The notes beneath the pieces are model-generated. The model searched no databases and had not been told where the DNA came from. It worked only from the letters and a program-made list of their open reading frames with translations. Positions 1 through 7,615 of a DNA stretch of 14,258 bases are shown here, one piece after another. This DNA is from an uncultured Lachnospiraceae bacterium. Lineage in GTDB: Bacteria; Bacillota; Clostridia; Lachnospirales; Lachnospiraceae. The stretch spans positions 1 through 14,258 of the forward strand of contig CAMOVS010000008.1 of the NCBI GenBank assembly GCA_946627575.1, written 5' to 3'. The translations under genes and the position numbers were made by a program. Numbering within the stretch: the first letter of the stretch is position 1; every line of letters starts with the position of its first letter.

Positions 1-483
1 CATCAGGTATTCCCTGTATACCTTAATCAGTTCTGCCCCGCTAAGGCGATCTTCCCGGAGGATGCCCAGAAAGCCTTCCCAATCCTTCTGCCGGCCCTTT
101 TTCAGTGAGAACAAAGGCCGGTAGGGACGGAGCAATTTGTAATAGTCCAGAGATTCCAGCCGGGTGAGGTCAAAGTTTAGATGGTGCATCCGACAGTGGT
201 CTTCCAGATAGGGCAGGTCAAAGGCCTCCCCGTTGAAGCTGGTCAGATTGCCCCCCTTCCGGGTCAGGAGTTCTATAAAAGCCAGGAGAATCTCCCTCTC
301 ACTTTTTCCATCATTATTAAACCATTGGATCAGCCGGAGATGATCCTGGTCCTGATAAGCACAGCCGATCATATAGATGATGCTCCGCTTCCGGTCCAGG
401 CCCGTCGTTTCGATATCCATATAAAGACGGCTTCCGGAATCGGATCCGCTGGGGGATGAGATGGTTTCTCTGATCGTGATCAT
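1..483 (-). CDS. YprB-like ribonuclease H-fold (DEDD) exonuclease, 5' part only
   Basis: Reading the minus strand from an ATG at 483 gives 161 open codons that run off the left edge, so the C-terminus is missing. The product resembles the YprB family of RNase H-like 3'-5' exonuclease domains. The first acidic motif, DIETTGL, puts D23 and E25 in the metal site. SFNGEAFDLPYL at about 82-93 carries the next conserved aspartate (D89). A region near 127-161 with LKK, GFLGI, RED and SGAELIKVYREYL matches the conserved tail of this family. Metal-dependent nucleic-acid trimming is expected from the fold; the in vivo substrate is unknown. A weak purine-rich site (AGGCAGG) lies just upstream of the ATG. 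The M at residue 22 is an unlikely start because it abuts the catalytic motif. The gene is divergent from ruvA, with a 240-base shared intergenic region. Confidence 0.8.
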   Translation of the reverse strand, partial: MITIRETISSPSGSDSGSRLYMDIETTGLDRKRSIIYMIGCAYQDQDHLRLIQWFNNDGKSEREILLAFIELLTRKGGNLTSFNGEAFDLPYLEDHCRMHHLNFDLTRLESLDYYKLLRPYRPLFSLKKGRQKDWEGFLGILREDRLSGAELIKVYREYLM

Positions 484-527
484 AAAGCGCCTGCCTTTTT
501 TGCGTCGGTTGGTGTGGTTATGGATAT

Positions 528-556
528 AGGTTAGAGCAGAAAAAAGGGAATGTCAA
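528..556 (-). promoter_or_regulatory. Possible promoter for the leftward exonuclease gene
   Basis: On the minus strand a perfect -35 box TTGACA (556-551) is followed after 17 bases by TAACCT (533-528). That hexamer keeps the conserved second A and last T of a -10 box but matches only 3 of 6 positions. The site is about 45 bases upstream of the ATG at 483. The perfect -35 and exact spacing argue for it; the poor -10 argues against. Confidence 0.4.
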
Positions 557-611
557 ATTAATTACGACCAGACCTGCCTGATGCGTGAAATAAGTCGCTT
601 GTGTCTTGTTC

Positions 612-628
612 ATTCCGAAAGGAATTGA
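612..628. promoter_or_regulatory. Dyad overlapping the ruvA -35 box
   Basis: ATTCC (612-616), GAAA (617-620) and GGAAT (621-625) form a perfect 5+5 dyad. With one bulged base it extends outward to TCA/TGA (610-628). Its right arm runs into the -35 box of the ruvA promoter, where an operator would sit. It does not match the GAAC-N4-GTTC core of Firmicutes LexA boxes. The regulator, if any, is unknown, and chance occurrence is possible. Confidence 0.3.
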
Positions 629-653
629 TTTTTACAGGGAGTCCAACTATAAT
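625..653 (+). promoter_or_regulatory. Sigma-A promoter of ruvA and probably the downstream cluster
   Basis: TTGATT (625-630), a 17-base spacer and a perfect TATAAT (648-653) make a near-consensus vegetative promoter. It lies about 70 bases upstream of the ruvA GTG start. The resulting leader (about 660-723) contains CCGG-tctgc-CCGG and a flanking TGACAG/CTGTCA inverted repeat (661-666 and 692-697), so it may fold. No Firmicutes-type LexA box is visible between 484 and 760. Confidence 0.8.
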
Positions 654-723
654 AAGACAGTGACAGCAGTGCCGGTCTGCCCGGTCAGGGACTGTCAGAT
701 TATGTTTATCCGGGAGAGATGAT

Positions 724-1341
724 GTGTTAGCTTTTATCAGAGGACAGGTTGAATACAAGGATGAGGAAGCCGTTGTGCTTGAGAACGGAGGAATCGGATA
801 CCGTATGAGGGTGCCGCAGCATATTCTCCAGGAAAGCAGAGTGGGAGAGGAGAAGATGCTCCATACCCATATGTACGTGCGGGAGGATGAGATCAGTCTC
901 TACGGCTTTGCCTCCCGAAGGGAGCTTGAGACTTTCGAGACCCTCATATCCATAAGCGGTATCGGTCCTAAAGCGGCTTTGGCTCTACTATCCACTTTGA
1001 CGGTGGAAGACCTGTACTATGCTGTCTTCTCCGAGGATGTCAAGTCCATCACCAGGACGCCGGGTATCGGACCGAAGGGCGCAAAAAGGCTGATTATGGA
1101 GCTTAAGGATAAACTGGACATGGAGGAGATCGCTTCGGAGGATTTCGGCAGTCAGGAAAAGAGATCGGGAGAGGAAGAAGCTTCTGCAGATCATGGAAGC
1201 AGTCTGAATGACGCCGCTGCGGCTTTGATCGCTTTGGGATATTCCGGAACCGAGGCCTGGAAGGCAGTCCGGGCTGTTCCCGGAGGGGATGGTATGGACG
1301 TGGAGCAGCTTCTTAAAGAAGCACTGAAGCACATGATGTGA
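724..1341 (+). CDS. ruvA: Holliday junction branch migration protein RuvA
   Basis: RuvA binds four-way DNA junctions as a tetramer and loads the RuvB motor for branch migration in recombinational repair. The 205-residue product has the usual length and three parts. An N-terminal OB-fold begins LAFIRGQVEY. A middle domain has two helix-hairpin-helix motifs, SGIGPKAAL (about 79-87) and TPGIGPKGAKRL (about 114-125). An acidic linker of about 140-158 leads to the C-terminal domain that contacts RuvB (AAAALIALGYSGTEAWKAV). The start is GTG: the ATGs overlapping it (719 and 722) run straight into TAG, while GTG has GGGAGAG a few bases upstream and gives the standard N-terminus. It is the first gene of the cluster, 149 bases ahead of ruvB. 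That gap holds no recognisable gene, terminator or convincing promoter. Confidence 0.97.
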   Translation: MLAFIRGQVEYKDEEAVVLENGGIGYRMRVPQHILQESRVGEEKMLHTHMYVREDEISLYGFASRRELETFETLISISGIGPKAALALLSTLTVEDLYYAVFSEDVKSITRTPGIGPKGAKRLIMELKDKLDMEEIASEDFGSQEKRSGEEEASADHGSSLNDAAAALIALGYSGTEAWKAVRAVPGGDGMDVEQLLKEALKHMM

Positions 1342-1490
1342 TATTTATCTTCCCATGACCCTGTCCTGCAGCGTAACCGGGACCCATTAGAGGGACTCGA
1401 ATCTTGCTGTCAGACCTATTTGGGTATCAGACCATGATTATAGAGGTGTGGGAAGTATTTGTCAGTAAATAAACAGGATAAAAAACAAGA

Positions 1491-2495
1491 ATGGAAAGAA
1501 TGATTACAACGGATCTGATGGAGGAGGATTCCGCTTTAGAAGGAAGCCTTAGACCTCAGACTTTACAGGAATATATAGGACAGGAGAGGGTCAAGAGGAA
1601 TCTTCAGGTCTTTATCGAGGCTGCCAGGCAGAGGGGAGAGTCGCTGGATCATGTCCTTCTTTACGGGCCGCCCGGTCTGGGCAAAACCACCTTGGCCGGC
1701 ATCATCGCCAATGAGATGGAAGGCAAACTGCAGATTACTTCCGGCCCGGCCATAGAGAAGCCGGGGGAGATCGCTGCGGTCCTCAATAACCTGAATGACG
1801 GGGATGTCCTTTTTATCGATGAGATCCACAGACTGAACCGGCAGGTGGAGGAAGTTCTCTATCCGGCTATGGAAGATTTCGTAATCGATATTATGATAGG
1901 AAAGGGGGCGTCGGCCCGATCCATCCGGCTGGATCTGCCCCGATTTACCCTGGTAGGGGCAACGACCCGGGCCGGCATGCTGACGGCACCTCTGCGTGAC
2001 CGCTTTGGCGTGGTCAACCGGCTGGATTTTTATACGGATAAAGAACTGACCACCATTGTGCGCCGGTCCGCGGATCTTCTGGAAGTGGAGATCGATGATG
2101 CCGGGGCCAGAGAGCTGGGACGAAGAAGCCGGGGAACTCCCAGGCTGGCCAACCGCCTTCTTAAAAGGGTGAGGGATTTCGCCCAGGTTCAATATGATGG
2201 CGTGATTACCAGGGATGTAGCCATGACAGCGCTGGATCTGCTGGAGGTGGATGCATTGGGCCTGGACCGGACAGACCGGCTCATCTTAAGGACCATGGCA
2301 GACCGTTTTATGGGGAGACCGGTGGGGCTGGATACCCTGGCTGCTGCCATCGGTGAGGATTCCGGAACCATTGAGGATGTCTATGAGCCCTTCCTGATTC
2401 AGAGGGGACTCATTAAGAGGACGCCAAGGGGACGGGCTTTGACGGAGACAGCCTACAGGCATCTGGGCCTGCAGGTGCCTGATGAATTATACTAA
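1491..2495 (+). CDS. ruvB: Holliday junction branch migration DNA helicase RuvB
   Basis: RuvB is the hexameric AAA+ ATPase that pumps DNA through the RuvA-bound junction. The 334-residue protein is full length for the family. The N-terminus has [12 protein letters not shown], the Walker A motif is GPPGLGKT (59-66), and Walker B is LFIDE (107-111). Sensor 1 lies in GATTRAGML (156-164) and the arginine-finger region in APLRDRFG (166-173). Sensor 2 is in [13 protein letters not shown], and a C-terminal winged helix follows from about residue 255. The ATG at 1491 has a modest AGGA-type site about 12 bases upstream. A second in-frame ATG at 1500 is possible but worse placed. The gene follows ruvA, as in most bacteria. 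No ruvC is seen in this window. Confidence 0.97.
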   Translation: MERMITTDLMEEDSALEGSLRPQTLQEYIGQERVKRNLQVFIEAARQRGESLDHVLLYGPPGLGKTTLAGIIANEMEGKLQITSGPAIEKPGEIAAVLNNLNDGDVLFIDEIHRLNRQVEEVLYPAMEDFVIDIMIGKGASARSIRLDLPRFTLVGATTRAGMLTAPLRDRFGVVNRLDFYTDKELTTIVRRSADLLEVEIDDAGARELGRRSRGTPRLANRLLKRVRDFAQVQYDGVITRDVAMTALDLLEVDALGLDRTDRLILRTMADRFMGRPVGLDTLAAAIGEDSGTIEDVYEPFLIQRGLIKRTPRGRALTETAYRHLGLQVPDELY

Positions 2496-2509
2496 ATATA
2501 TCAGAGTTT

Positions 2510-2566
2510 GATTGTGATCCCTTATATAAGGGGCAGATTGTTCATGCCTCAGGCGGAATCACAATC
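2510..2566. repeat. Nested inverted repeats between ruvB and zapA
   Basis: GATTGTGAT (2510-2518) pairs exactly with ATCACAATC (2558-2566). Directly inside the left arm is a perfect 14-base palindrome, CCCTTATATAAGGG (2519-2532), and further in a small GCCT-C-AGGC hairpin (2546-2554). No T-tract follows, so this is not a classic intrinsic terminator. It could be an mRNA structure controlling the zapA leader, a protein-binding dyad or an RNA processing site. No function is assigned. Confidence 0.4.
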
Positions 2567-2615
2567 TCCATCTGATGCTAACATTCCATGAATGATGTTG
2601 AGGGGGATCGAAACT

Positions 2616-3017
2616 ATGACAGAGAATAAGAATAACAATGCTTCCGTTGTCATCGATGGTAAAGTTTACCGGATTGCCGGGGCTTCACCGGATCATATGC
2701 AGAAGATCGCAGCCTATGTGGACACCAAGATCCGGGAGCTGAAGCTCTCCACGGGCTACAACCGTCTGCCTTCGGATTATAAGGATATCCTTCTTGCGGT
2801 AAATATTACCGAGGAGCTTTTCCAGGTTCGGGAGGAGATGTCGGTCTACAACCAGGAGAATCTGGACAACAGCCGTGAGCTTGACCGGCTCAAGCAGGAG
2901 ATCGTGGATAAGGAAATGCGGCTGGATACGGCCAATAAGCTGGTGATCGAGTACAAGACCAAGGTAAATGAACTTCAGAAGAGGATTATTGAGCTGGAGA
3001 CAAGAAACTCCATCTGA
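2616..3017 (+). CDS. zapA: Cell division protein ZapA
   Basis: ZapA is a small cytoplasmic protein that bundles FtsZ filaments and stabilises the Z-ring. The 133-residue product has the globular head typical of the Gram-positive branch. SVVIDGKVYRIAG leads it, then SPDHMQKIAAYVDTKI and the YNRLPSDYKDILLAVNITEELFQ helix. A highly charged coiled coil of roughly residues 70-130 (ELDRLKQEI, ELQKRIIELE) provides dimerisation and tetramerisation. I chose ATG 2616 because AGGGGG lies nine bases before it and the sequence then begins MTENKNNN. An in-frame ATG at 2592 would add eight residues but lacks a good ribosome site. It sits between ruvB and a U32 gene, with the SEDS and PBP division genes further downstream, which fits a division role. 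Confidence 0.9.
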   Translation: MTENKNNNASVVIDGKVYRIAGASPDHMQKIAAYVDTKIRELKLSTGYNRLPSDYKDILLAVNITEELFQVREEMSVYNQENLDNSRELDRLKQEIVDKEMRLDTANKLVIEYKTKVNELQKRIIELETRNSI

Positions 3018-3104
3018 CAGACTGATCGGCCGGATGGAAAGGGAAGAGGCCATCGCAAAAGGTCATCCTTCCCTCCGGTCTGCTGCAGGGATCGCCCCGG
3101 CAGC
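3018..3104 (+). other. Gap between zapA and the U32 gene with potential hairpins
   Basis: One possible fold pairs CAGAC (3018-3022) with GTCTG (3078-3082) and, inside it, GGGAAG (3041-3046) with CTTCCC (3068-3073). A second, more compact fold pairs GCTGC (3082-3086) with GCAGC (3100-3104) and GGG (3088-3090) with CCC (3095-3097). Neither is followed by a run of T, so I do not call a terminator. They may only be structure in a polycistronic mRNA. Confidence 0.25.
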
Positions 3105-3126
3105 CTGAACCGGATCCGGAAAATGA

Positions 3127-5727
3127 GTGTTTATGAGTGAGAAAGCAATCAAAGAAAAGAATAGAATAGGTCTGCCGGAGCTGCTGGCTCCGGCAGGTTC
3201 ATTTGCCCATCTGAAGGCCGCCGTGGCAGCGGGCGCGGATGGGATCTATATCGGCGGGCGCCGCTTTGGCGCGAGAGCATATGCGGAGAACGCATCGACG
3301 GAGGAAATGATCGATGCCCTGCATTATGCTCATTTTTATGACCGGAAGGTCTACATGACGGTCAATACTCTTTTTAAGGAGGAGGAAGTGGGAGAAGAGC
3401 TGGAAGAATTCCTCTTCCCCTTCTATCAGGCCGGGTTGGACGGGGTCATCGTCCAGGATATGGGTGCGGCAGCGAGGATGCGCAGCTCCTTTCCCGATCT
3501 GCCCCTTCACGGAAGCACACAGATGACCGTGACGGATGCCCGGGGAGCCAGGGCAGCGGCCAGGATGGGGATGACCAGGGTGGTTCCGGCCAGAGAGCTT
3601 TCTCTGGAGGAAATCAAGGAGATCAAGGCCACCGGGATCGAAGTGGAGGTTTTCGTGCACGGTGCCCTCTGCTATTGTTATTCCGGCCAGTGTCTAATGA
3701 GCAGCAATTACGGGGGCAGAAGCGGGAACCGGGGACGTTGTGCCCAGCCCTGCCGTCTGCCTTATGATCTTTATGACAGGAAGGGAAGCCGGATAGGCCA
3801 GGGACATCTTCTAAGTCCCAAAGACCTCTGTGCCCTTGGCCTTCTGCCGGATTTGGTGGAGGCCGGAGTCGATTCGCTCAAGATTGAGGGCAGGATGAAG
3901 AACCTGGAATATGTGGCCGGCGTGACTTCGATCTACCGCAAATATCTTGATAAGCTTGCGGATTCCGGCAGGGTCGCCGGACCGAAGGAAGCGGCGGGGA
4001 AAAAGGGATTCCTGGCAGACCCGGCCGATATGGATCTTCTGGCTGACCTTTATCAGAGGGAAGGTTTTACCAGCGGCTATTTTAACCGTCACAACGGACA
4101 GGATATGATGGCTGTCCGGGAGCCAAGGCACACAGGCCGCAGGATCGGGAAGGTCCATTCGGTCAGGAAAAACCGTATAACCATAGAGCTTGATCATCCG
4201 GGATATAAGACAGGAAGGGAAGGGGATGGGCCCCCTATTCTTTCCCCGGGAGACCTGCTGATCATTCCCTTGGAGCAAATGGAAGAGGGGAATACGAAAA
4301 GAGAACAGGGGAAGAAAAGCCGCAGGGATAAAAGGGAGGAAATGGCTCTGACACTTCCTTCCGACCTGACCTCCTGCAGTTTTCAAAGGGGAAGAGCCTT
4401 TTATATCACTTTGAATGCATCAGGGGCCGGCAGGGCAGAAAAGGGCATGACGGTTTACCGGCGCTTCCATAAGCGCTTTTCCGATGATCTTCACCGGCTC
4501 TATATTGATCAGGATAAAAAACGGGAAGTGGAAGCCCGGTTTTTCGCGGAGGCCGGCAGACCTTCCAGACTGACCCTTTCCTGCGATTCCATCCGGATCG
4601 TCCGGGACGGTCCGGTTCCGGAACCCTCACTGCGCCGGCCTTTAAAGCAGGAAGATATCCGTAAAGAGCTGGGAAGAAGCGGAGACATGCCTTTCCGGCT
4701 GACCCGGGCAGAGATCCGCCTGGGAGAAAGTCTGTTTATGCCTTTGTCCGGCCTAAAAGAGATGCGGAGACAGGCCTATCTTGCGTTGAAAGAAAAGATG
4801 GAGACCCGCTATGACCGCGGGGAGAAGACGGAAGTATCTCATATCCAATCCAGCTCTGATCGGAAGATATCCCCTATAAGGGTTTCGGGCTCAACGATGG
4901 CGGAAGGCTCCTCTTCTTTCCAGGCAGATCAGGCGGCCAATCCCATGAAGGTGGCAGCCGTTTACAAGGAAGAGGATCTGCGGTATATTGTAGGACGGAA
5001 TTTTGCTCAGAGAATCAGTCTGTCCATGGATTTCTTTGACGAAAAGAGCCTGGATGAGCTGGCCCGCTATGTCAAAGAGGCCGGTCTGTCCGTGCGCCTG
5101 TCTCTGCCCCGCATCACAAGGTCGAAAAAGGGGAAAGATGGATGGATTCGTCAGCTGAAGAGCCATCTCCAATCAGGGCGTTTTGATGAAATAGAGATTC
5201 ATAATATCAATCAGGCCCAGCTGCTGCATGAATGGCTGGAAGACAAGGCCCGGACAGACAGGAGGAAGCCGTCCCTCCTGGCCGGTATGTCCTTTTATCA
5301 GTGGAACAGTGCTTCCGTCCGGACTGTCGAGGACTTGTTTCCCGAGATTGGGGCGCGGGTGCTGCCGGCGGAGCTGTCAGCGGAAGAGCTTGGGGCAAAC
5401 AGTCTGGCCGGCCGTCAGGAGATTGAGGAGCTGGTCTTCGGTTCTTATCCCCTTATGGTCTCCGCCCAATGCCTGAAAAAAACTACGGGAAAATGTGATA
5501 AAAAGCCTGAAATTCTCCGGCTGAAGCGGGATGGGGGAATCATTTTGCCTGTCTCGACTCACTGCCGTGGCTGCTACAACCTGATCTGGAAAGACCGGCC
5601 TTTGAACCGGATTTCCCGGATTCGGGAGGAAGGGGTTCGCGCAGACCGCTGCCTTTTTGATACATTCGGATTATCCAAGGTTGAGCTGGAGGACATGATT
5701 AGCGAAGCAGAACAATATTTATTGTAA
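3127..5727 (+). CDS. U32 family peptidase-like protein, RlhA/YdcP type with long C-terminal extension
   Basis: This 866-residue protein has the N-terminal U32 catalytic-type domain (about 16-260): LPELLAPAGSF, then GADGIYIGGRRFGARAYAEN. The U32 signature around 174-193 reads EVFVHGALCYCYSGQCLMSS, followed by SGNRGRCAQPCR. The long C-terminal half resembles the DUF3656 region of E. coli RlhA (YdcP), which is needed for 5-hydroxylation of cytidine 2501 in 23S rRNA. Related U32 proteins modify tRNA or ubiquinone precursors, so RNA hydroxylation is a better guess than proteolysis. Four U32-domain cysteines (C182 or C184, C189, and the pair in GRCAQPC) could hold an iron-sulfur cluster, as shown for UbiU/UbiV. 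Near the C-terminus, CLKKTTGKC and HCRGCYN form another cysteine group. GTG at 3127 lies six bases after GGA; the ATG at 3133 would shorten it by two residues. Confidence 0.85.
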   Translation: MFMSEKAIKEKNRIGLPELLAPAGSFAHLKAAVAAGADGIYIGGRRFGARAYAENASTEEMIDALHYAHFYDRKVYMTVNTLFKEEEVGEELEEFLFPFYQAGLDGVIVQDMGAAARMRSSFPDLPLHGSTQMTVTDARGARAAARMGMTRVVPARELSLEEIKEIKATGIEVEVFVHGALCYCYSGQCLMSSNYGGRSGNRGRCAQPCRLPYDLYDRKGSRIGQGHLLSPKDLCALGLLPDLVEAGVDSLKIEGRMKNLEYVAGVTSIYRKYLDKLADSGRVAGPKEAAGKKGFLADPADMDLLADLYQREGFTSGYFNRHNGQDMMAVREPRHTGRRIGKVHSVRKNRITIELDHPGYKTGREGDGPPILSPGDLLIIPLEQMEEGNTKREQGKKSRRDKREEMALTLPSDLTSCSFQRGRAFYITLNASGAGRAEKGMTVYRRFHKRFSDDLHRLYIDQDKKREVEARFFAEAGRPSRLTLSCDSIRIVRDGPVPEPSLRRPLKQEDIRKELGRSGDMPFRLTRAEIRLGESLFMPLSGLKEMRRQAYLALKEKMETRYDRGEKTEVSHIQSSSDRKISPIRVSGSTMAEGSSSFQADQAANPMKVAAVYKEEDLRYIVGRNFAQRISLSMDFFDEKSLDELARYVKEAGLSVRLSLPRITRSKKGKDGWIRQLKSHLQSGRFDEIEIHNINQAQLLHEWLEDKARTDRRKPSLLAGMSFYQWNSASVRTVEDLFPEIGARVLPAELSAEELGANSLAGRQEIEELVFGSYPLMVSAQCLKKTTGKCDKKPEILRLKRDGGIILPVSTHCRGCYNLIWKDRPLNRISRIREEGVRADRCLFDTFGLSKVELEDMISEAEQYLL

Positions 5728-5743
5728 GGAGCAGGTAATAACG

Positions 5744-7615
5744 ATGATTAAGCTGATAGCAGAATGGTCCAATTATATATTTATTTTTATGTGCGTGATC
5801 TATGCCATATCCTGCTTTACCGTCTTTTTGCCATCATCACCCTCCAGGCAGGCAGGCCGCATGAACCGGCAGGAATTCTTCATGTTTCTCTTTCATTTTA
5901 TCTGCTATGGGGTGCTGTTTGCCGTAACAAAAGACCATATGGTTCTCATCCTTTACGTAATTCAGGCTGTATTTTTCAAGGTCCTGATCTTTATATATCA
6001 GCATGTCTACCCGGACTGCTCCCGTATCATGGTCAACCATATGTGCTTTCTCATGATGATCGGCTTTGTCATGTTAAGCCGGATCGGTCTGAAAGAGTAT
6101 GCCATCAAGCAATTTGCCATCGCCGGAGTATTCTCCCTGATTGTCCTGGTGGTCCCGTTTTTTGTGGAAAAAGCCATCTGGCTGCGCCGACTCCGCTGGG
6201 CCTACGGTATCCTGGGTCTGGCCTTCCTGATGTCTGTTAAGGTGATCGGGCGAACGGTGAACGGATCGACCAACTGGATTGCTTTGGGCCCCATCACTCT
6301 CCAGCCCATGGAGTTTGTCAAGATCTCCTATATCTTTTTTATTGCATCTATGCTGGGGAGAAGACCTAACTTCAAGAGAATCATGCTGACATCCCTTTTC
6401 TGTGCGGCCCACGTTATGGTTCTGATCCTTGAAAATGATCTTGGCGGCGCTTTACTATATTTTGTTGTTTTTATTCTTATGTGCTATGTGGCTACCGGAC
6501 GTCTGGTCTATCTGTTTGGCGGCGCCGGGGCTGGAGTGGTGGCCGGCTGGCTGGCCTACATGGCCAGGCCCCATGTCCGCACCAGGTTTGCGGTATGGAG
6601 CGATCCATTTGCAGACCCGGTGGGCAAGGGCTACCAGATGACCCAGTCTCTATTTGCCATAGGATCCGGAGGCTGGCTGGGCAGAGGCCTGACCCAGGGC
6701 AGTCCCTACCTGATCCCTGTGGTAGCCAGTGATTTTATCTTCGCCGCTATCGTAGAAGAGCTTGGAGCTGTTTTTGCCATTTGTCTGATATTAATATATA
6801 TTGGGATTTTTATTCACTTTCTTAGAATTGCCATGGATGTGGAAGATCGCTTCTACAAGCTGATCGGCTATGGTTTCTCCATATCTTTTATCTTCCAGGT
6901 CTTCCTTTCTGTGGGAGGAGTCATCAAATTCATTCCATCCACCGGGGTAACCCTGCCTCTGGTCAGCTACGGCGGAAGTTCCGTTATCAGCACTCTGGCC
7001 ATTTTCGGTATCATGCAGGGCGTCTTCATGATTGCTTATAAGGAGGACCAGGAGGAGGAATACCGGGAAGCAGGGGCAGCCTGGTTTGATGAGACCCGGG
7101 TCCGGGATGGCGGATATATGGATGGTTTTCGCGATGGCTACGGCGGTGAAATGACCGGAGTTCATTATTATGGCGCTGGTTCGAAAGCTGGTTCCAAAGC
7201 CGGTTCGGAATCCGGTTTCGGTCCGGATAAAAAAACCATGAAATCAGAGAACCGTCTCTACATAAACAGGGAGAGAGCGGTCAGGAAGGAAGAAGGCAGG
7301 ACGCAGGGCCGCTTATATATAAGCCGGGAGGAAGCCGGCAAAAAGAAGGCTGGCCGGTCGGCGGTTCATTCGGATAAAACGATTAGAAGATCAGAGGAAA
7401 GCCTGTACAATAGTCCGGATAAAACCGGCAGGATCCCGGGGTATGAAAGGGTTTCCCGAGGAGATCGCGGCGGACAAGGAAAGCTGAAGATCTCTGTATT
7501 CGGAGCCGGAGCAAAGACAAGGGCCGGGGGTTCTCCCGGTGCGGATGACAAGGGGGTGAAAGATCTTGAAGAGAAGAGAGCCGGAAAATACTGGAAGAGC
7601 CCTGATGACTTCTAG
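5744..7615 (+). CDS. FtsW/RodA/SpoVE family SEDS peptidoglycan glycosyltransferase with extended C-terminal tail
   Basis: SEDS proteins polymerise lipid II into glycan strands at the membrane, working with a class B PBP. The first ~430 residues hold many hydrophobic segments and the family motifs. These are GSTNWIALGP, QPMEFVKIS (187-195), the essential aspartate D232 in ENDLGG, and GKGYQMTQSLFAIGSGGWLG (about 293-312). ASDFIFAAIVEELG and STGVTLPLVSYGGSS follow. The N-terminus carries extra membrane segments compared with E. coli FtsW. From about residue 434 to 623 it has a hydrophilic, charged tail. The tail contains GSKAGSKAGSESG and three related short blocks beginning LYIN (505), LYIS (524) and LYNS (554). 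Most family members end near 370-430 residues. GGAG at the end of the U32 gene precedes the ATG by 12 bases. The family alone does not say whether it acts in division or elongation; the nearby zapA favours division. Confidence 0.92.
   Translation: MIKLIAEWSNYIFIFMCVIYAISCFTVFLPSSPSRQAGRMNRQEFFMFLFHFICYGVLFAVTKDHMVLILYVIQAVFFKVLIFIYQHVYPDCSRIMVNHMCFLMMIGFVMLSRIGLKEYAIKQFAIAGVFSLIVLVVPFFVEKAIWLRRLRWAYGILGLAFLMSVKVIGRTVNGSTNWIALGPITLQPMEFVKISYIFFIASMLGRRPNFKRIMLTSLFCAAHVMVLILENDLGGALLYFVVFILMCYVATGRLVYLFGGAGAGVVAGWLAYMARPHVRTRFAVWSDPFADPVGKGYQMTQSLFAIGSGGWLGRGLTQGSPYLIPVVASDFIFAAIVEELGAVFAICLILIYIGIFIHFLRIAMDVEDRFYKLIGYGFSISFIFQVFLSVGGVIKFIPSTGVTLPLVSYGGSSVISTLAIFGIMQGVFMIAYKEDQEEEYREAGAAWFDETRVRDGGYMDGFRDGYGGEMTGVHYYGAGSKAGSKAGSESGFGPDKKTMKSENRLYINRERAVRKEEGRTQGRLYISREEAGKKKAGRSAVHSDKTIRRSEESLYNSPDKTGRIPGYERVSRGDRGGQGKLKISVFGAGAKTRAGGSPGADDKGVKDLEEKRAGKYWKSPDDF
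7551..7568 (+). promoter_or_regulatory. Strong Shine-Dalgarno and TTG start of the PBP gene
   Basis: AAGGGGGTG ends seven bases before TTG (7566-7568), inside the coding sequence of the SEDS gene. It is close to the consensus AAGGAGGTG. The ATG at 7605 has only a weak GGAAGAG upstream. This favours the TTG start and suggests that translation of the two partner proteins is coupled. Confidence 0.6.

Noticed and set aside
181..459. 92-codon plus-strand open frame at the left end
   Set aside because: It is the shadow of the minus-strand YprB-like exonuclease, whose catalytic motifs are clear.
1388..1406. GGGACTCGAATC-like stretch reminiscent of a tRNA T-arm between ruvA and ruvB
   Set aside because: There is no matching acceptor, D or anticodon arm on either strand, so a tRNA is not supported.
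1404..1444. Possible promoter for ruvB (TTGCTG with downstream TATAGA or TATCAG)
   Set aside because: No pairing gives a usable 16-18 base spacing with good matches to both boxes.
3018..3104. Intrinsic terminator after zapA
   Set aside because: Stems can be drawn but no U-rich run follows either one.
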